Shown here: in pieces, positions 1 through 5,288 of the stretch
Position numbering within the stretch: position 1 is the first letter of the stretch
Layout of the letters: each line of letters opens with the position of its first letter
Source of the DNA: Acidimicrobiaceae bacterium
GTDB lineage: Bacteria > Actinomycetota > Acidimicrobiia > Acidimicrobiales > Bog-793
Direction of reading: 5' to 3'
Assembly (NCBI GenBank): GCA_027459565.1
Contig: DAIDIA010000244.1
Span: 1 to 7,898 of the forward strand
DNA length: 7,898 nucleotides
Position numbers and translations under genes: made by a program
The notes under the pieces: model-generated
Told to the model about the DNA's origin: nothing
Seen by the model: only the letters and a program-made list of their open reading frames with translations
Databases searched by the model: none

Positions 1-161
1 GCAACCCCGGAACACCGGGTGATCCGCTAGGCGACCAACGGGAGCGGAGACGAAAGGGCCACCTCGCGGCGACCTGCGCTGGCAGCGCGCTCGGTGCGAG
101 ATCTGGCGGGGCTCGCGCCAGAGCGTCCGACGCGGGGCGGCGTACCGATGCCTCGGCGGCG
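1..161. other. Non-coding, hairpin-rich leader region of unknown function
   Basis: No convincing coding sequence lies here. One plus-strand frame reads ATPEHRVIR and stops at 28-30, so it could be the last codons of a gene lying mostly left of the window. Other frames stay open only because of high GC. Several short inverted repeats are visible: CCGCT/AGCGG around 24-48, CTCGC (63-67) with GCGAG (96-100), GCGCT (76-80) with AGCGC (84-88), and TCTGGCG (102-108) with CGCCAGA (116-122). The nested pairs at 63-100 could fold into one longer arm. This may be a structured RNA, a long untranslated leader or a terminator region. It matches no RNA family that I can recognise. Confidence 0.3.
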
Positions 162-218
162 GGCGATAGGGGAGAAATGCCCTATCGCCGGGTCCTTTGT
201 GCGCGCATAATGGCGATA
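162..218 (+). promoter_or_regulatory. Promoter with dyad operator ahead of the lipoprotein gene
   Basis: A perfect 10-bp inverted repeat, GGCGATAGGG (162-171) and CCCTATCGCC (180-189), is separated by 8 bases. A third copy of the core heptamer GGCGATA occurs at 212-218, touching the ATG at 218. Between them, CATAAT (206-211) matches five of six bases of the -10 consensus and ends six bases before the ATG, so transcription could begin at or very near the start codon (a leaderless mRNA). The right arm of the dyad sits where the -35 element would be, as expected of a repressor or activator site. The dyad could instead be a transcription terminator for something upstream, but no T-run follows it. 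Confidence 0.4.
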
Positions 219-730
219 TGAACATTGGCGAGAAGATGCGAAGGGCCCCGGTGCGATCCGGTTCTCCCAAGACCCGGGGAGTCCTCGCGGGGGTCTGCGT
301 GCTGGCCCTTGCGGGCATGCTCAGCTCCTGTGGAGGTTCGAGCACGCCGAGCACGACGACGACGCTCTCTCCCTCCCAGGTTGCGACGGCGCAGATCCGC
401 GCGAACTGGATCGCCTTCTTTGCGGGAACCACGGCGGCCAAGACCAAGATCGGCCTGCTTGAGAACGGGAGCGAGTTCGCCTCGGTCATCAACGGACAGG
501 CATCTTCGGCGATGGCGCGAAGCGTCTCATCGAAGGTGACGAGCGTCACGAACATCACGGCGACCTCGGCGACGGTGCGTTATGACGTCTTCCTCGGGAA
601 GACGAAGGCACTCGCGGGATCGGTGGGTTCAGCGGTCAAAGTGGGCGGCGTCTGGAAGGTGAGCGTCCGAAGCTTCTGCGTACTGCTCGGCCTCGAGGGC
701 GTCAAGATGCCCATCTGCCCGAGCTCCTGA
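218..730 (+). CDS. Secreted lipoprotein with Mtb12-like domain
   Basis: The product is a predicted surface-anchored lipoprotein of about 170 residues. A basic N-terminus (MRRAPVR...) precedes a hydrophobic stretch and the lipobox LSSC, so the mature protein would begin at that Cys (residue 38 counting from the ATG at 218). A low-complexity Ser/Thr-rich linker follows. The globular part then has the pattern of the mycobacterial low-molecular-weight antigen Mtb12 family: NWIAFFAGTT, then KIGLLENGSEF, then a VRYDVFLG strand, then GGVWKVSVRSFCVLLGL near the end. Known members are exported; their molecular function is unsettled. An in-frame TTG at 197 is an alternative start, but it would add a polar tail before the signal peptide. 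I prefer ATG 218 because the -10-like box at 206-211 lies inside the longer version. ATG 236 is also possible. No clear Shine-Dalgarno sequence is present, which fits a leaderless start. The gene stands alone, with 276 bases before the next one. Confidence 0.8.
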   Translation: MNIGEKMRRAPVRSGSPKTRGVLAGVCVLALAGMLSSCGGSSTPSTTTTLSPSQVATAQIRANWIAFFAGTTAAKTKIGLLENGSEFASVINGQASSAMARSVSSKVTSVTNITATSATVRYDVFLGKTKALAGSVGSAVKVGGVWKVSVRSFCVLLGLEGVKMPICPSS

Positions 731-980
731 TCTCCACGGTCGGCTTGCATCGATGAGGTTCACTGCCGGGTCACTCCGTGGCCAGCTCCTGGTCGGCGCT
801 TTGTAACAGACCCCCAGTCAGAGGTTTCGCGCGCGAGTGCATTTGCGAGTCGAGATGTCTCATCGCCGCCGTGTCGGCGCGTCAGAAGGGCGACAGCGGC
901 GTCGTTCGACAGAGCTCGCGCATTGCGGCGGTGAGTTCAGGCTCTCGATGATCGAAGAGTCTCGACAGTCCCTCGCGACG
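731..980. other. Intergenic region without recognised features
   Basis: This stretch separates the lipoprotein from the small membrane protein. I see no gene with family resemblance, no tRNA-like fold and no strong promoter. CCACGG (734-739) and CCGTGG (776-781) are complementary but 36 bases apart, so a terminator for the lipoprotein gene is only a weak possibility. A minus-strand open frame covering much of this region runs antisense through the membrane-protein gene and has a charged, repetitive composition typical of a shadow frame. Confidence 0.4.
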
Positions 981-1003
981 CCCGGAGCCATTAGGCTCTC
1001 GGG
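981..1003 (+). promoter_or_regulatory. Hairpin directly upstream of the start codons of the membrane protein
   Basis: CCCGGAGCC (981-989) pairs with GGCTC-T-CGGG (994-1003) across an ATTA loop. This gives nine G-C-rich pairs with a single bulged T at 999. The stem ends only three bases before the first ATG at 1007 and covers the only purine-rich stretch (GGGG, 1001-1004) that could act as a ribosome binding site. It would be expected to mask initiation at the first ATG pair. It might alternatively be a terminator stem, but no T-run follows. Confidence 0.4.
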
Positions 1004-1056
1004 GCGATGATGCACCTTCTGGCGATGATGCACCTTCTGGCGATGATGCACCTTCT
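1003..1056 (+). repeat. Three exact tandem copies of an 18-bp unit containing start codons
   Basis: The unit GGCGATGATGCACCTTCT occurs at 1003-1020, 1021-1038 and 1039-1056 without any mismatch. A fourth copy begins at 1057 but diverges after GGC. Each unit holds two adjacent in-frame ATG codons and encodes MMHLLA, so the N-terminus of the downstream protein reads as three MMHLLA repeats. The length is a multiple of three, so loss or gain of a unit by slippage would keep the frame. Confidence 0.95.
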
Positions 1057-1447
1057 GGCCACGGACCCGAACGCGCATCTTGGAGGTCTGCTCAGCTTCC
1101 ACCGGGTGTGGGGCTACCTCGTGATCACCGGCAACGGACTCGCCGGTCTCTGGGCGCTCGTTGCCAACTACCGCGTGCAGCTGCGCACGCGAGCGCTCTG
1201 GTGGTTCACCTTCCTCGTCGAGGCTGCGATCTTCGTCCAGGTGGCCTCGGGCCTTGGTCTCGTGGCGGGTGAGCACGCCAAGCCTCTTGCCTTCCATCCG
1301 TTCTACGGGTTCTTCGCCGTCGTGCTCGTCGGGTTCCTCTTCGCCTACCGTCGCCAGCTGTTTGCGCGTCGCTTCCTGCTCTACGGATACGGCGGGCTCT
1401 TCCTGATGGGAGTCGGAATACGGGCCCTCCTCACCGCACACGCCTGA
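1007..1447 (+). CDS. Small four-helix membrane protein with internal duplication and repeated N-terminus
   Basis: This is a hydrophobic protein of up to 146 residues that I cannot assign to a named family. Four membrane segments are visible at about residues 34-53, 63-86, 97-114 and 123-142. The protein looks like a two-fold repeat of a two-helix unit. The first half has FHRVWGY (31-37) followed by NYRVQLRTR (54-62), and the second has FHPFYGF (96-102) followed by AYRRQLFARR (113-122). The paired His residues 32 and 97 at the start of helices 1 and 3 could be metal or heme ligands, as in some small membrane cytochromes, but that is inference. An in-frame TAG at 992-994 means translation must begin at one of the six ATGs inside the 18-bp repeat (1007, 1010, 1025, 1028, 1043, 1046). 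If the start is 1043, the protein has 134 residues and no N-terminal repetition. No good ribosome binding site is seen for any of them. Neighbours give no functional hint. Confidence 0.7.
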   Translation: MMHLLAMMHLLAMMHLLATDPNAHLGGLLSFHRVWGYLVITGNGLAGLWALVANYRVQLRTRALWWFTFLVEAAIFVQVASGLGLVAGEHAKPLAFHPFYGFFAVVLVGFLFAYRRQLFARRFLLYGYGGLFLMGVGIRALLTAHA

Positions 1448-1508
1448 CGAGGCTGAATGAAGGGGTTTCTCGGAGTCAATGCGCGGCCGCCAAAGCGATC
1501 GGGACGCA

Positions 1509-1525
1509 ATTTGTCGCGCACAAAT
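1509..1525. repeat. Short perfect inverted repeat downstream of hipA
   Basis: ATTTGT (1509-1514) and ACAAAT (1520-1525) flank CGCGC. The site lies between the convergent ends of the membrane-protein gene (stop at 1445-1447) and hipA (stop at 1559-1561). It could be a small hairpin helping to end either transcript, but no T-run follows on either strand. The rest of the 1448-1558 gap shows nothing else. Confidence 0.35.
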
Positions 1526-1558
1526 AGGTTGATTCAAACTGGCAATTTTCTTCTTGAC

Positions 1559-2803
1559 CTACTCCTTGGTGTGTAGTGAGTCGCCTGCTGACAGTCGAGT
1601 GACGCAGCGCAAGACATCATCGCGAACCGCTTGGGACTCCTCGCCGTTCTTGTGGTCCACCGTTGCAGCGAGAATCTTGTCTGTCGCGTCCTCGATGACA
1701 TCAATTGCCTGATTCCTGCTTAGACCCCACGATTGGGCTTCGAGGACGAGGTGGATTTTGGAGACGCGATTCAGAAGGTGTTCCCCTCCGACGAACAGCG
1801 CAAGTTGTCGCCCTGAAACAAACGAAACCGTGGGAGCAACGTCGTAGACAGGAGCAAAAGAAATCGTTCCCTCCTCGATCAGGAATCCGTGGTTCTTGCC
1901 GTGCGCGTCGGTATTACCCACAGCGACGTTCAGGACCATCGATTGCGCGAGATTCCTCAGCTGTTCATGGACGTTTCTTGCGTGGGCCCTTAGGAGGTTG
2001 GCAAGTTGACCGTAAGAAGGACCGCCGCTGTGTTCCTGATACCTCTTGCGGTCGCGGGCATCCAAGCCGAGCGCTTGGCAGGAATCCTCCTGATGCACAC
2101 GCCGTATCTTGCCGTCGGCGACCTTTCGGTCAAATCTCTCGATGATGAGTACGTGTCGTCCCCGTATTGTCGTCAGTTCGACGCGCGCCGCGTCGATGCC
2201 CGACTCTTTCGCGAGTTGCATCGCGTAGTGCTCCGCGGGTGCGAGGCCGGGATGCTGCGCGGGTTCGGGTTTGAGAATGTGCGTGCTTATTGCGCCACCT
2301 CGCGGCCAGGCCCATCCATCTCCGAATCGACAGACCAGCAACTTGCTCTGGAGACCGCCGAGCGATATTCCTGAATCTTCTGTGGAACCGAGAGGGTGAG
2401 CCGGCAGATCTTCGATTGCCTGCGCAAGTTCGTTGGGTGAGATCGATTCTGGCGTCCCCGATTCAGGAGGCCGCGAGTCTTGAGGCAAGAATGACACCGC
2501 ACCAGCACATTCACGTCCGATGGCCGCGATAAGGCCAAAGGTGTCGCCGCGCCGCACGTCGTGCATAGCCTCCAAGGTGGTCCGCGCCTCTCCCTCGGGA
2601 AGTAGGCCCTCGAGCCAGAATCGGACGGCGTCTCCTTCATAGGGTTTTGCGCGGACCGGCATTGAAAGTGAGAGGGAGACGGATCCGATACCGAAACGAG
2701 ACACCTCCTCTGACAGGTATTCAAGGCGCAGATCACCCCGGTATCTGCGGAGCACGGCAACGACTCGATCACCAATCCAGACATTCAGTGCCCGAGCCTC
2801 CAT
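1559..2803 (-). CDS. hipA: HipA-family serine/threonine kinase toxin
   Basis: This is the toxin of a type II toxin-antitoxin pair. In the characterised E. coli protein the kinase phosphorylates glutamyl-tRNA synthetase, which stops translation and promotes persistence; the target here is unknown. The 414 residues are close to the E. coli length (about 440). An N-terminal subdomain (about 1-105; FWLEGLLPEG at 62-71) precedes the kinase core. Expected features are present: the Gly-rich loop ISLGGLQSK (146-154), whose Ser147 aligns with the E. coli autophosphorylation Ser150; the ATP-binding Lys in THILKP (174-179); ERFDR (222-226); the catalytic loop GNTDAHGKN (296-304), with Asp299 as the likely catalytic residue; and the metal-binding YDVAPT (320-325). 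All key residues are intact, so it should be active. Its ATG overlaps the hipB stop by one base (TGATG), so the two are translationally coupled. Base composition is visibly less GC-rich than neighbouring genes (33 of 60 G+C at 1861-1920 against 45 of 60 at 3781-3840, hand counts), suggesting horizontal acquisition. Confidence 0.93.
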   Translation of the reverse strand: MEARALNVWIGDRVVAVLRRYRGDLRLEYLSEEVSRFGIGSVSLSLSMPVRAKPYEGDAVRFWLEGLLPEGEARTTLEAMHDVRRGDTFGLIAAIGRECAGAVSFLPQDSRPPESGTPESISPNELAQAIEDLPAHPLGSTEDSGISLGGLQSKLLVCRFGDGWAWPRGGAISTHILKPEPAQHPGLAPAEHYAMQLAKESGIDAARVELTTIRGRHVLIIERFDRKVADGKIRRVHQEDSCQALGLDARDRKRYQEHSGGPSYGQLANLLRAHARNVHEQLRNLAQSMVLNVAVGNTDAHGKNHGFLIEEGTISFAPVYDVAPTVSFVSGRQLALFVGGEHLLNRVSKIHLVLEAQSWGLSRNQAIDVIEDATDKILAATVDHKNGEESQAVRDDVLRCVTRLSAGDSLHTKE

Positions 2804-3042
2804 CAGCGCTCGTCAACCGTCACTCTTGAGCCCCGCGGAACGGCCACAAGGTCGTAACCGAGCATGGCAAAGGCGTTCATCAGGCGTTCAAAGGTCTGGA
2901 GGCGACCGGACTCAAATCGTACGACGGTCGTGCGATCGACTCGGATCTGTTGCGCGAGTTCCTCCTGGGATAGCCCCGCTGCTCTTCGGGACTGCGCAAT
3001 GGCCTCTCCCAGACCCTTGCCGGTGCTGATTCGAAACCACAT
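2803..3042 (-). CDS. hipB: HipB-family antitoxin, Xre-type DNA-binding protein
   Basis: The 79-residue product is the antitoxin and autorepressor partner of HipA. It is nearly all a Cro/cI-type helix-turn-helix domain (about residues 9-65): GLGEAIAQSRRAAGLSQEEL, then AQQIRVDRTTVVRFESGR carrying the recognition helix, then a helix ending in AFAMLGYDLVAV. Proteins of this type dimerise, bind palindromic operators in their own promoter and hold HipA inactive. The start is placed at the ATG at 3042 because AAGGGA lies six bases upstream. The reading frame extends to a TTG at 3057, but that codon is inside this Shine-Dalgarno region. The gene ends at the TGA that overlaps the hipA ATG. The palindrome at 3102-3131 upstream is the probable target site. 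Confidence 0.9.
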   Translation of the reverse strand: MWFRISTGKGLGEAIAQSRRAAGLSQEELAQQIRVDRTTVVRFESGRLQTFERLMNAFAMLGYDLVAVPRGSRVTVDER

Positions 3043-3078
3043 TGGACATCCCTTCAATGAGAGAGTTCGTATTGCACT

Positions 3079-3131
3079 ATTACAACATTCATACCCTATC
3101 AGAGAAATGTTGTGATATCACATCATTTCTC
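3079..3131 (-). promoter_or_regulatory. Probable hipBA operator: 30-bp palindrome plus a third half-site
   Basis: Positions 3102-3131 form a dyad centred between 3116 and 3117. The left half GAGAAATGTTGTGAT matches the right half in 14 of 15 pairs; the only mismatch is 3110/3123. The inner 12 bases, TGTGATATCACA, are perfectly symmetric (3111-3122). A third half-site, ATTACAACATTC (3079-3090, minus-strand GAATGTTGTAAT), repeats the same core. The consensus half-site on one strand is AATGNTGTRAT. The region is AT-rich, ends about 36 bases upstream of the hipB ATG, and is where HipB autoregulation is expected. On the minus strand TATGAA (about 3089-3094), with ATCACA 17 bases upstream, is a possible weak promoter overlapping the palindrome. 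The dyad is strong as seen; its recognition by HipB is inferred. Confidence 0.7.
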
Positions 3132-3184
3132 CAAGGGAGGGGGGGGTTGTTGTCGTCCAATCGCATCTTCAAATACGGGTGTGC

Positions 3185-3221
3185 CGGTGCGCGAGGGGGC
3201 AGCCTCCGGTGGTTCGCACCG
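3185..3221 (-). terminator. Possible terminator hairpin after the geranylgeranyl reductase gene
   Basis: CGGTGCG (3185-3191) and CGCACCG (3215-3221) form a perfect seven-pair stem, starting five bases beyond the TAG at 3227-3229 of the upstream minus-strand gene. A smaller pair, GAGG (3193-3196) with CCTC (3203-3206), nests inside. No long U-run follows on the minus strand, so intrinsic termination would be inefficient and some read-through into hipBA is possible. Confidence 0.35.
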
Positions 3222-3226
3222 ACGCT

Positions 3227-4495
3227 CTACGCGCGGTCTGGCGTGACGACCGCGGAGAACCACCGGTTCGTCGATGAGCGCTCCGTCACCACCCCGCCCG
3301 CTCTTGTCGCAGTCGCGGCGATCGTCCGTGACCAGCCACCTGGCGCGCCGTCGAGGAGTCCGTTCCAAAAGATTGCCCAGCCGCCCGCGAAGGCGGATTC
3401 AACGCCGGGAAGCGTGAGCGCGCGGCCGAGGAGCGCGACTGCGATAGGTCGACCGACGAGCGTCGCATGCGCAGTTGCCGCGACTCGCGCGTAGGGAAGG
3501 TGCGCCCTCGCGAGCGCGCCCCGGTAACCGGTGAGCGGATCATCTGGCGCGCGGAGGATCGCGTCTGCCGCGTCCCTGCCGCTAGTCATCGCATGTGCGA
3601 TGCCCTCGCCCTGAAGCGGGTTCACCAGTCCACACGCGTCGCCGACCAGCAGAGTTCGGTCGCGACCCGGTGTCGTGCCGATCATTCCCATCTTGAGCCA
3701 ACCGCCGAGCCGCCGTGTCGGCTCCGGCGCGTTCTTGTCGATCAGCCCCGACGCGCGCAGATGCGCGAGGAATTCGGGGAACATCCGGACGGCACCGGTG
3801 CCAGCGGGTCGGTTCGCGCGCGTCGCGACTCCGAGCCCGACGTTCGCGCCGCCGTCGGCGGTCGGAAAGATCCAGCCGTACCCGGGGAAGGCATGCCAGC
3901 GACGCGACTCGAAGAGGACGATGGTGGGAAGTTCGACGCGCTGTTCGAGATAGGAGCGGATGGCAAAGCCCCAGAGCACCCTTTGGGGTTCGACGAGTCC
4001 GGCGGTCGTCGCGACATGGCTCGTCGCGCCGTCCGCGCCGATGATGAAGTCCGCGTGGATCTCCGCGCCCTCAGCGGTCCGGTATCCGGTGATCCGTCCG
4101 CGCTCTTCGAGCGGGGACGACGCGCGGGCGCAGATCGCTACCGAACCGGCCTCGAGGGCGGCCCCGCGAAGGGCTGTATCGAACTCGGAGCGCGCGATCG
4201 AGAGTCCGTATCCGGGATAGGTTGTGCCGGGCGCGGCCGGAAGCCGTACGCGGCGATTCGTCGGGCCGACGACCTCCATGTCTGCGACGCGTAGACCCTT
4301 CGGGATCGAGATCCGCGCGTCGGAGATCAGTTGGAGCCCCCGCGGGCCGACGAGATCGCCGCAGGCCTTGTCCCTCGGAAAGGTCGCTCTGTCCAAGAGA
4401 GCGACGCGCGCACCACCTCTTGCGAGCGTCAGCGCCGCAACGGAGCCGGCGGGTCCTGCTCCGATGACGAGGACATCGAAGCGGTTCCCCCTCAA
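3227..4495 (-). CDS. Geranylgeranyl-reductase-family FAD-dependent oxidoreductase (MenJ-like)
   Basis: This is a flavoprotein of 422 residues. Its family reduces isoprenoid double bonds in archaeal lipids, chlorophyll precursors or menaquinone tails. The N-terminus carries the dinucleotide-binding fold GAGPAGS (12-18) and Asp35 at the end of the second strand, then RDKACG (41-46), the Cys-containing signature of this family. Further in are the GADGATS motif (153-159), GYGWIFP (205-211) and the second FAD-contacting motif GDACGLVNPLQGEGI (285-299). The sequence is intact. The start is the TTG at 4495: an in-frame TGA at 4514-4516 leaves no upstream alternative, and the Rossmann strand begins at residue 6. 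The gene is divergent from the MenG-like methyltransferase 58 bases away. In mycobacteria a reductase of this family (MenJ, Rv0561c) lies close to a UbiE-type gene and partly saturates menaquinone. I therefore infer menaquinone tail reduction; an archaeal-type lipid or carotenoid substrate cannot be excluded. Confidence 0.85.
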   Translation of the reverse strand: MRGNRFDVLVIGAGPAGSVAALTLARGGARVALLDRATFPRDKACGDLVGPRGLQLISDARISIPKGLRVADMEVVGPTNRRVRLPAAPGTTYPGYGLSIARSEFDTALRGAALEAGSVAICARASSPLEERGRITGYRTAEGAEIHADFIIGADGATSHVATTAGLVEPQRVLWGFAIRSYLEQRVELPTIVLFESRRWHAFPGYGWIFPTADGGANVGLGVATRANRPAGTGAVRMFPEFLAHLRASGLIDKNAPEPTRRLGGWLKMGMIGTTPGRDRTLLVGDACGLVNPLQGEGIAHAMTSGRDAADAILRAPDDPLTGYRGALARAHLPYARVAATAHATLVGRPIAVALLGRALTLPGVESAFAGGWAIFWNGLLDGAPGGWSRTIAATATRAGGVVTERSSTNRWFSAVVTPDRA

Positions 4496-4553
4496 GGGTT
4501 GCTCATCGGGTGCTCAGGTATATTGAGACATCCTAAGTCCCGGGGGGGATTCC
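4496..4553. promoter_or_regulatory. Divergent promoter region between the reductase and menG
   Basis: This 58-base spacer must hold the 5' signals for both genes. On the plus strand TATATT (4519-4524) matches five of six -10 bases and would start transcription about 22 bases before the GTG at 4554; I see no good -35. On the minus strand the same AT-rich core gives TATACC, a weaker -10 for the reductase. A run of seven G (4542-4548) lies five bases before GTG 4554 and is the only Shine-Dalgarno-like stretch for menG. Confidence 0.45.
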
Positions 4554-5288
4554 GTGGGCGCTCGAAACGCTGATGACGACGACCGCCTCGCGAGAGACCT
4601 CTTTGCGCCCCTCCCGCGGCGATATGACCTGCTCGCCGAACTGCTCTCCATGGGTCAGAACCGCCGCTGGCGAAATGCGATGGTCGACCGCATCGTTCCC
4701 GCTCGACCAACGCGCATCCTCGATGTCGCGTGCGGACCGGCGGGCGTCACGCTCGAACTCGCGCGCCGCACGGATGCGCGGGTCATCGGCATCGATCTCA
4801 CGCCCGAGATGGCCCTCGAGGGTGGGCGCAATGTCGCGCGAGCGGGCATGGGCGAGCGCATCGCGCTCGTGATCGGTCGTGCCCAGGAGCTCCCCTTTGC
4901 CGACGCGCACTTCGACGCGCTGACCTTTACCTACCTGCTGCGTTATGTCGATGATCCCCAGGCGACGCTCAAGGAGCTGGCCCGGGTGACCGCACCGGGC
5001 GCAACTGTGGCAAGCCTCGAGTTCTTCGTCCCGCCGAGTCGGTTCTGGCGCCTCTGGTGGTGGGGCTACACGCGGCTCGTGTTGCCTCTGGGCGGATTTT
5101 TGACCGGGGGACGCGCGTGGTTCGCGGTCGGGCGCTTTCTCGGACCGAATATCTCGCGCCACTACCATCGATACCCGCTCGCATGGACGATCGATGCGTG
5201 GGAGCGCGCGGGATTCGTGGGCGTCGGCACGCGGATCATGAGTCTCGGCGGTGGCCTCGTGATGTGGGGGACAAGAGGCGATGGATGA
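4554..5288 (+). CDS. menG: UbiE/MenG-family quinone C-methyltransferase
   Basis: The 244-residue class I SAM-dependent methyltransferase probably catalyses the last methylation of menaquinone (demethylmenaquinone to menaquinone). The family pattern is clear: F-x-x-x-x-x-RYDLLAELLSMGQNRRWR (17-40), motif I LDVACGPAG (56-64), the SAM ribose acid Asp81 in GIDLTPEM (79-86), RAQELPFADAHFDALTF (109-125), and the YLLRYVDDPQATLKELARV region (127-145), followed by ASLEFFVPP (153-161). The C-terminal part has the usual YHRYPLAW and WERAGF elements before a final glycine-rich strand. The usual family motif is DVACGTG, so Pro62 replaces Thr, a mild deviation. The start is GTG 4554, supported by a G-rich stretch just upstream and by the N-terminal family match; a nearby ATG at 4573 is out of frame. 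The gene overlaps the next by eight bases and is divergent from a geranylgeranyl reductase, which strengthens the quinone assignment. Confidence 0.82.
   Translation: MGARNADDDDRLARDLFAPLPRRYDLLAELLSMGQNRRWRNAMVDRIVPARPTRILDVACGPAGVTLELARRTDARVIGIDLTPEMALEGGRNVARAGMGERIALVIGRAQELPFADAHFDALTFTYLLRYVDDPQATLKELARVTAPGATVASLEFFVPPSRFWRLWWWGYTRLVLPLGGFLTGGRAWFAVGRFLGPNISRHYHRYPLAWTIDAWERAGFVGVGTRIMSLGGGLVMWGTRGDG

Noticed and set aside
1..60. Resemblance to a c-di-AMP (ydaO) riboswitch (GGGTGATCC, GGCGACC) or RNase P RNA
   Set aside because: Only short fragments match. The conserved CAGCTAAC-type segment of ydaO and the RNase P core strings are missing, and the next gene is not positioned as a typical target.
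1007..1060. The 18-bp repeats as a CRISPR or integrase-type array
   Set aside because: The copies are directly adjacent with no spacers, and they are in frame at a protein start. No cas or recombinase gene is present.
860..1537. 225-residue minus-strand open frame with repeated KVHHRQ
   Set aside because: It is antisense to the membrane-protein gene. The repeats are simply the complement of the 18-bp units, and the composition is charged and low-complexity with no domain pattern.
3467..4294. 275-residue plus-strand open frame
   Set aside because: It lies antisense inside the geranylgeranyl reductase, whose FAD motifs are unmistakable. The frame is Arg/Asp-rich without motifs, as usual for high-GC shadows.
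4492..4506. Tiny ATG...TGA frame (MSNP) just before the reductase start, as a possible leader peptide
   Set aside because: It has four codons, no ribosome binding site and no hairpin arrangement typical of attenuation; it is probably chance.
4533..5168. 211-residue minus-strand open frame over menG
   Set aside because: It is antisense to a methyltransferase with clear SAM motifs and has no recognisable domain.
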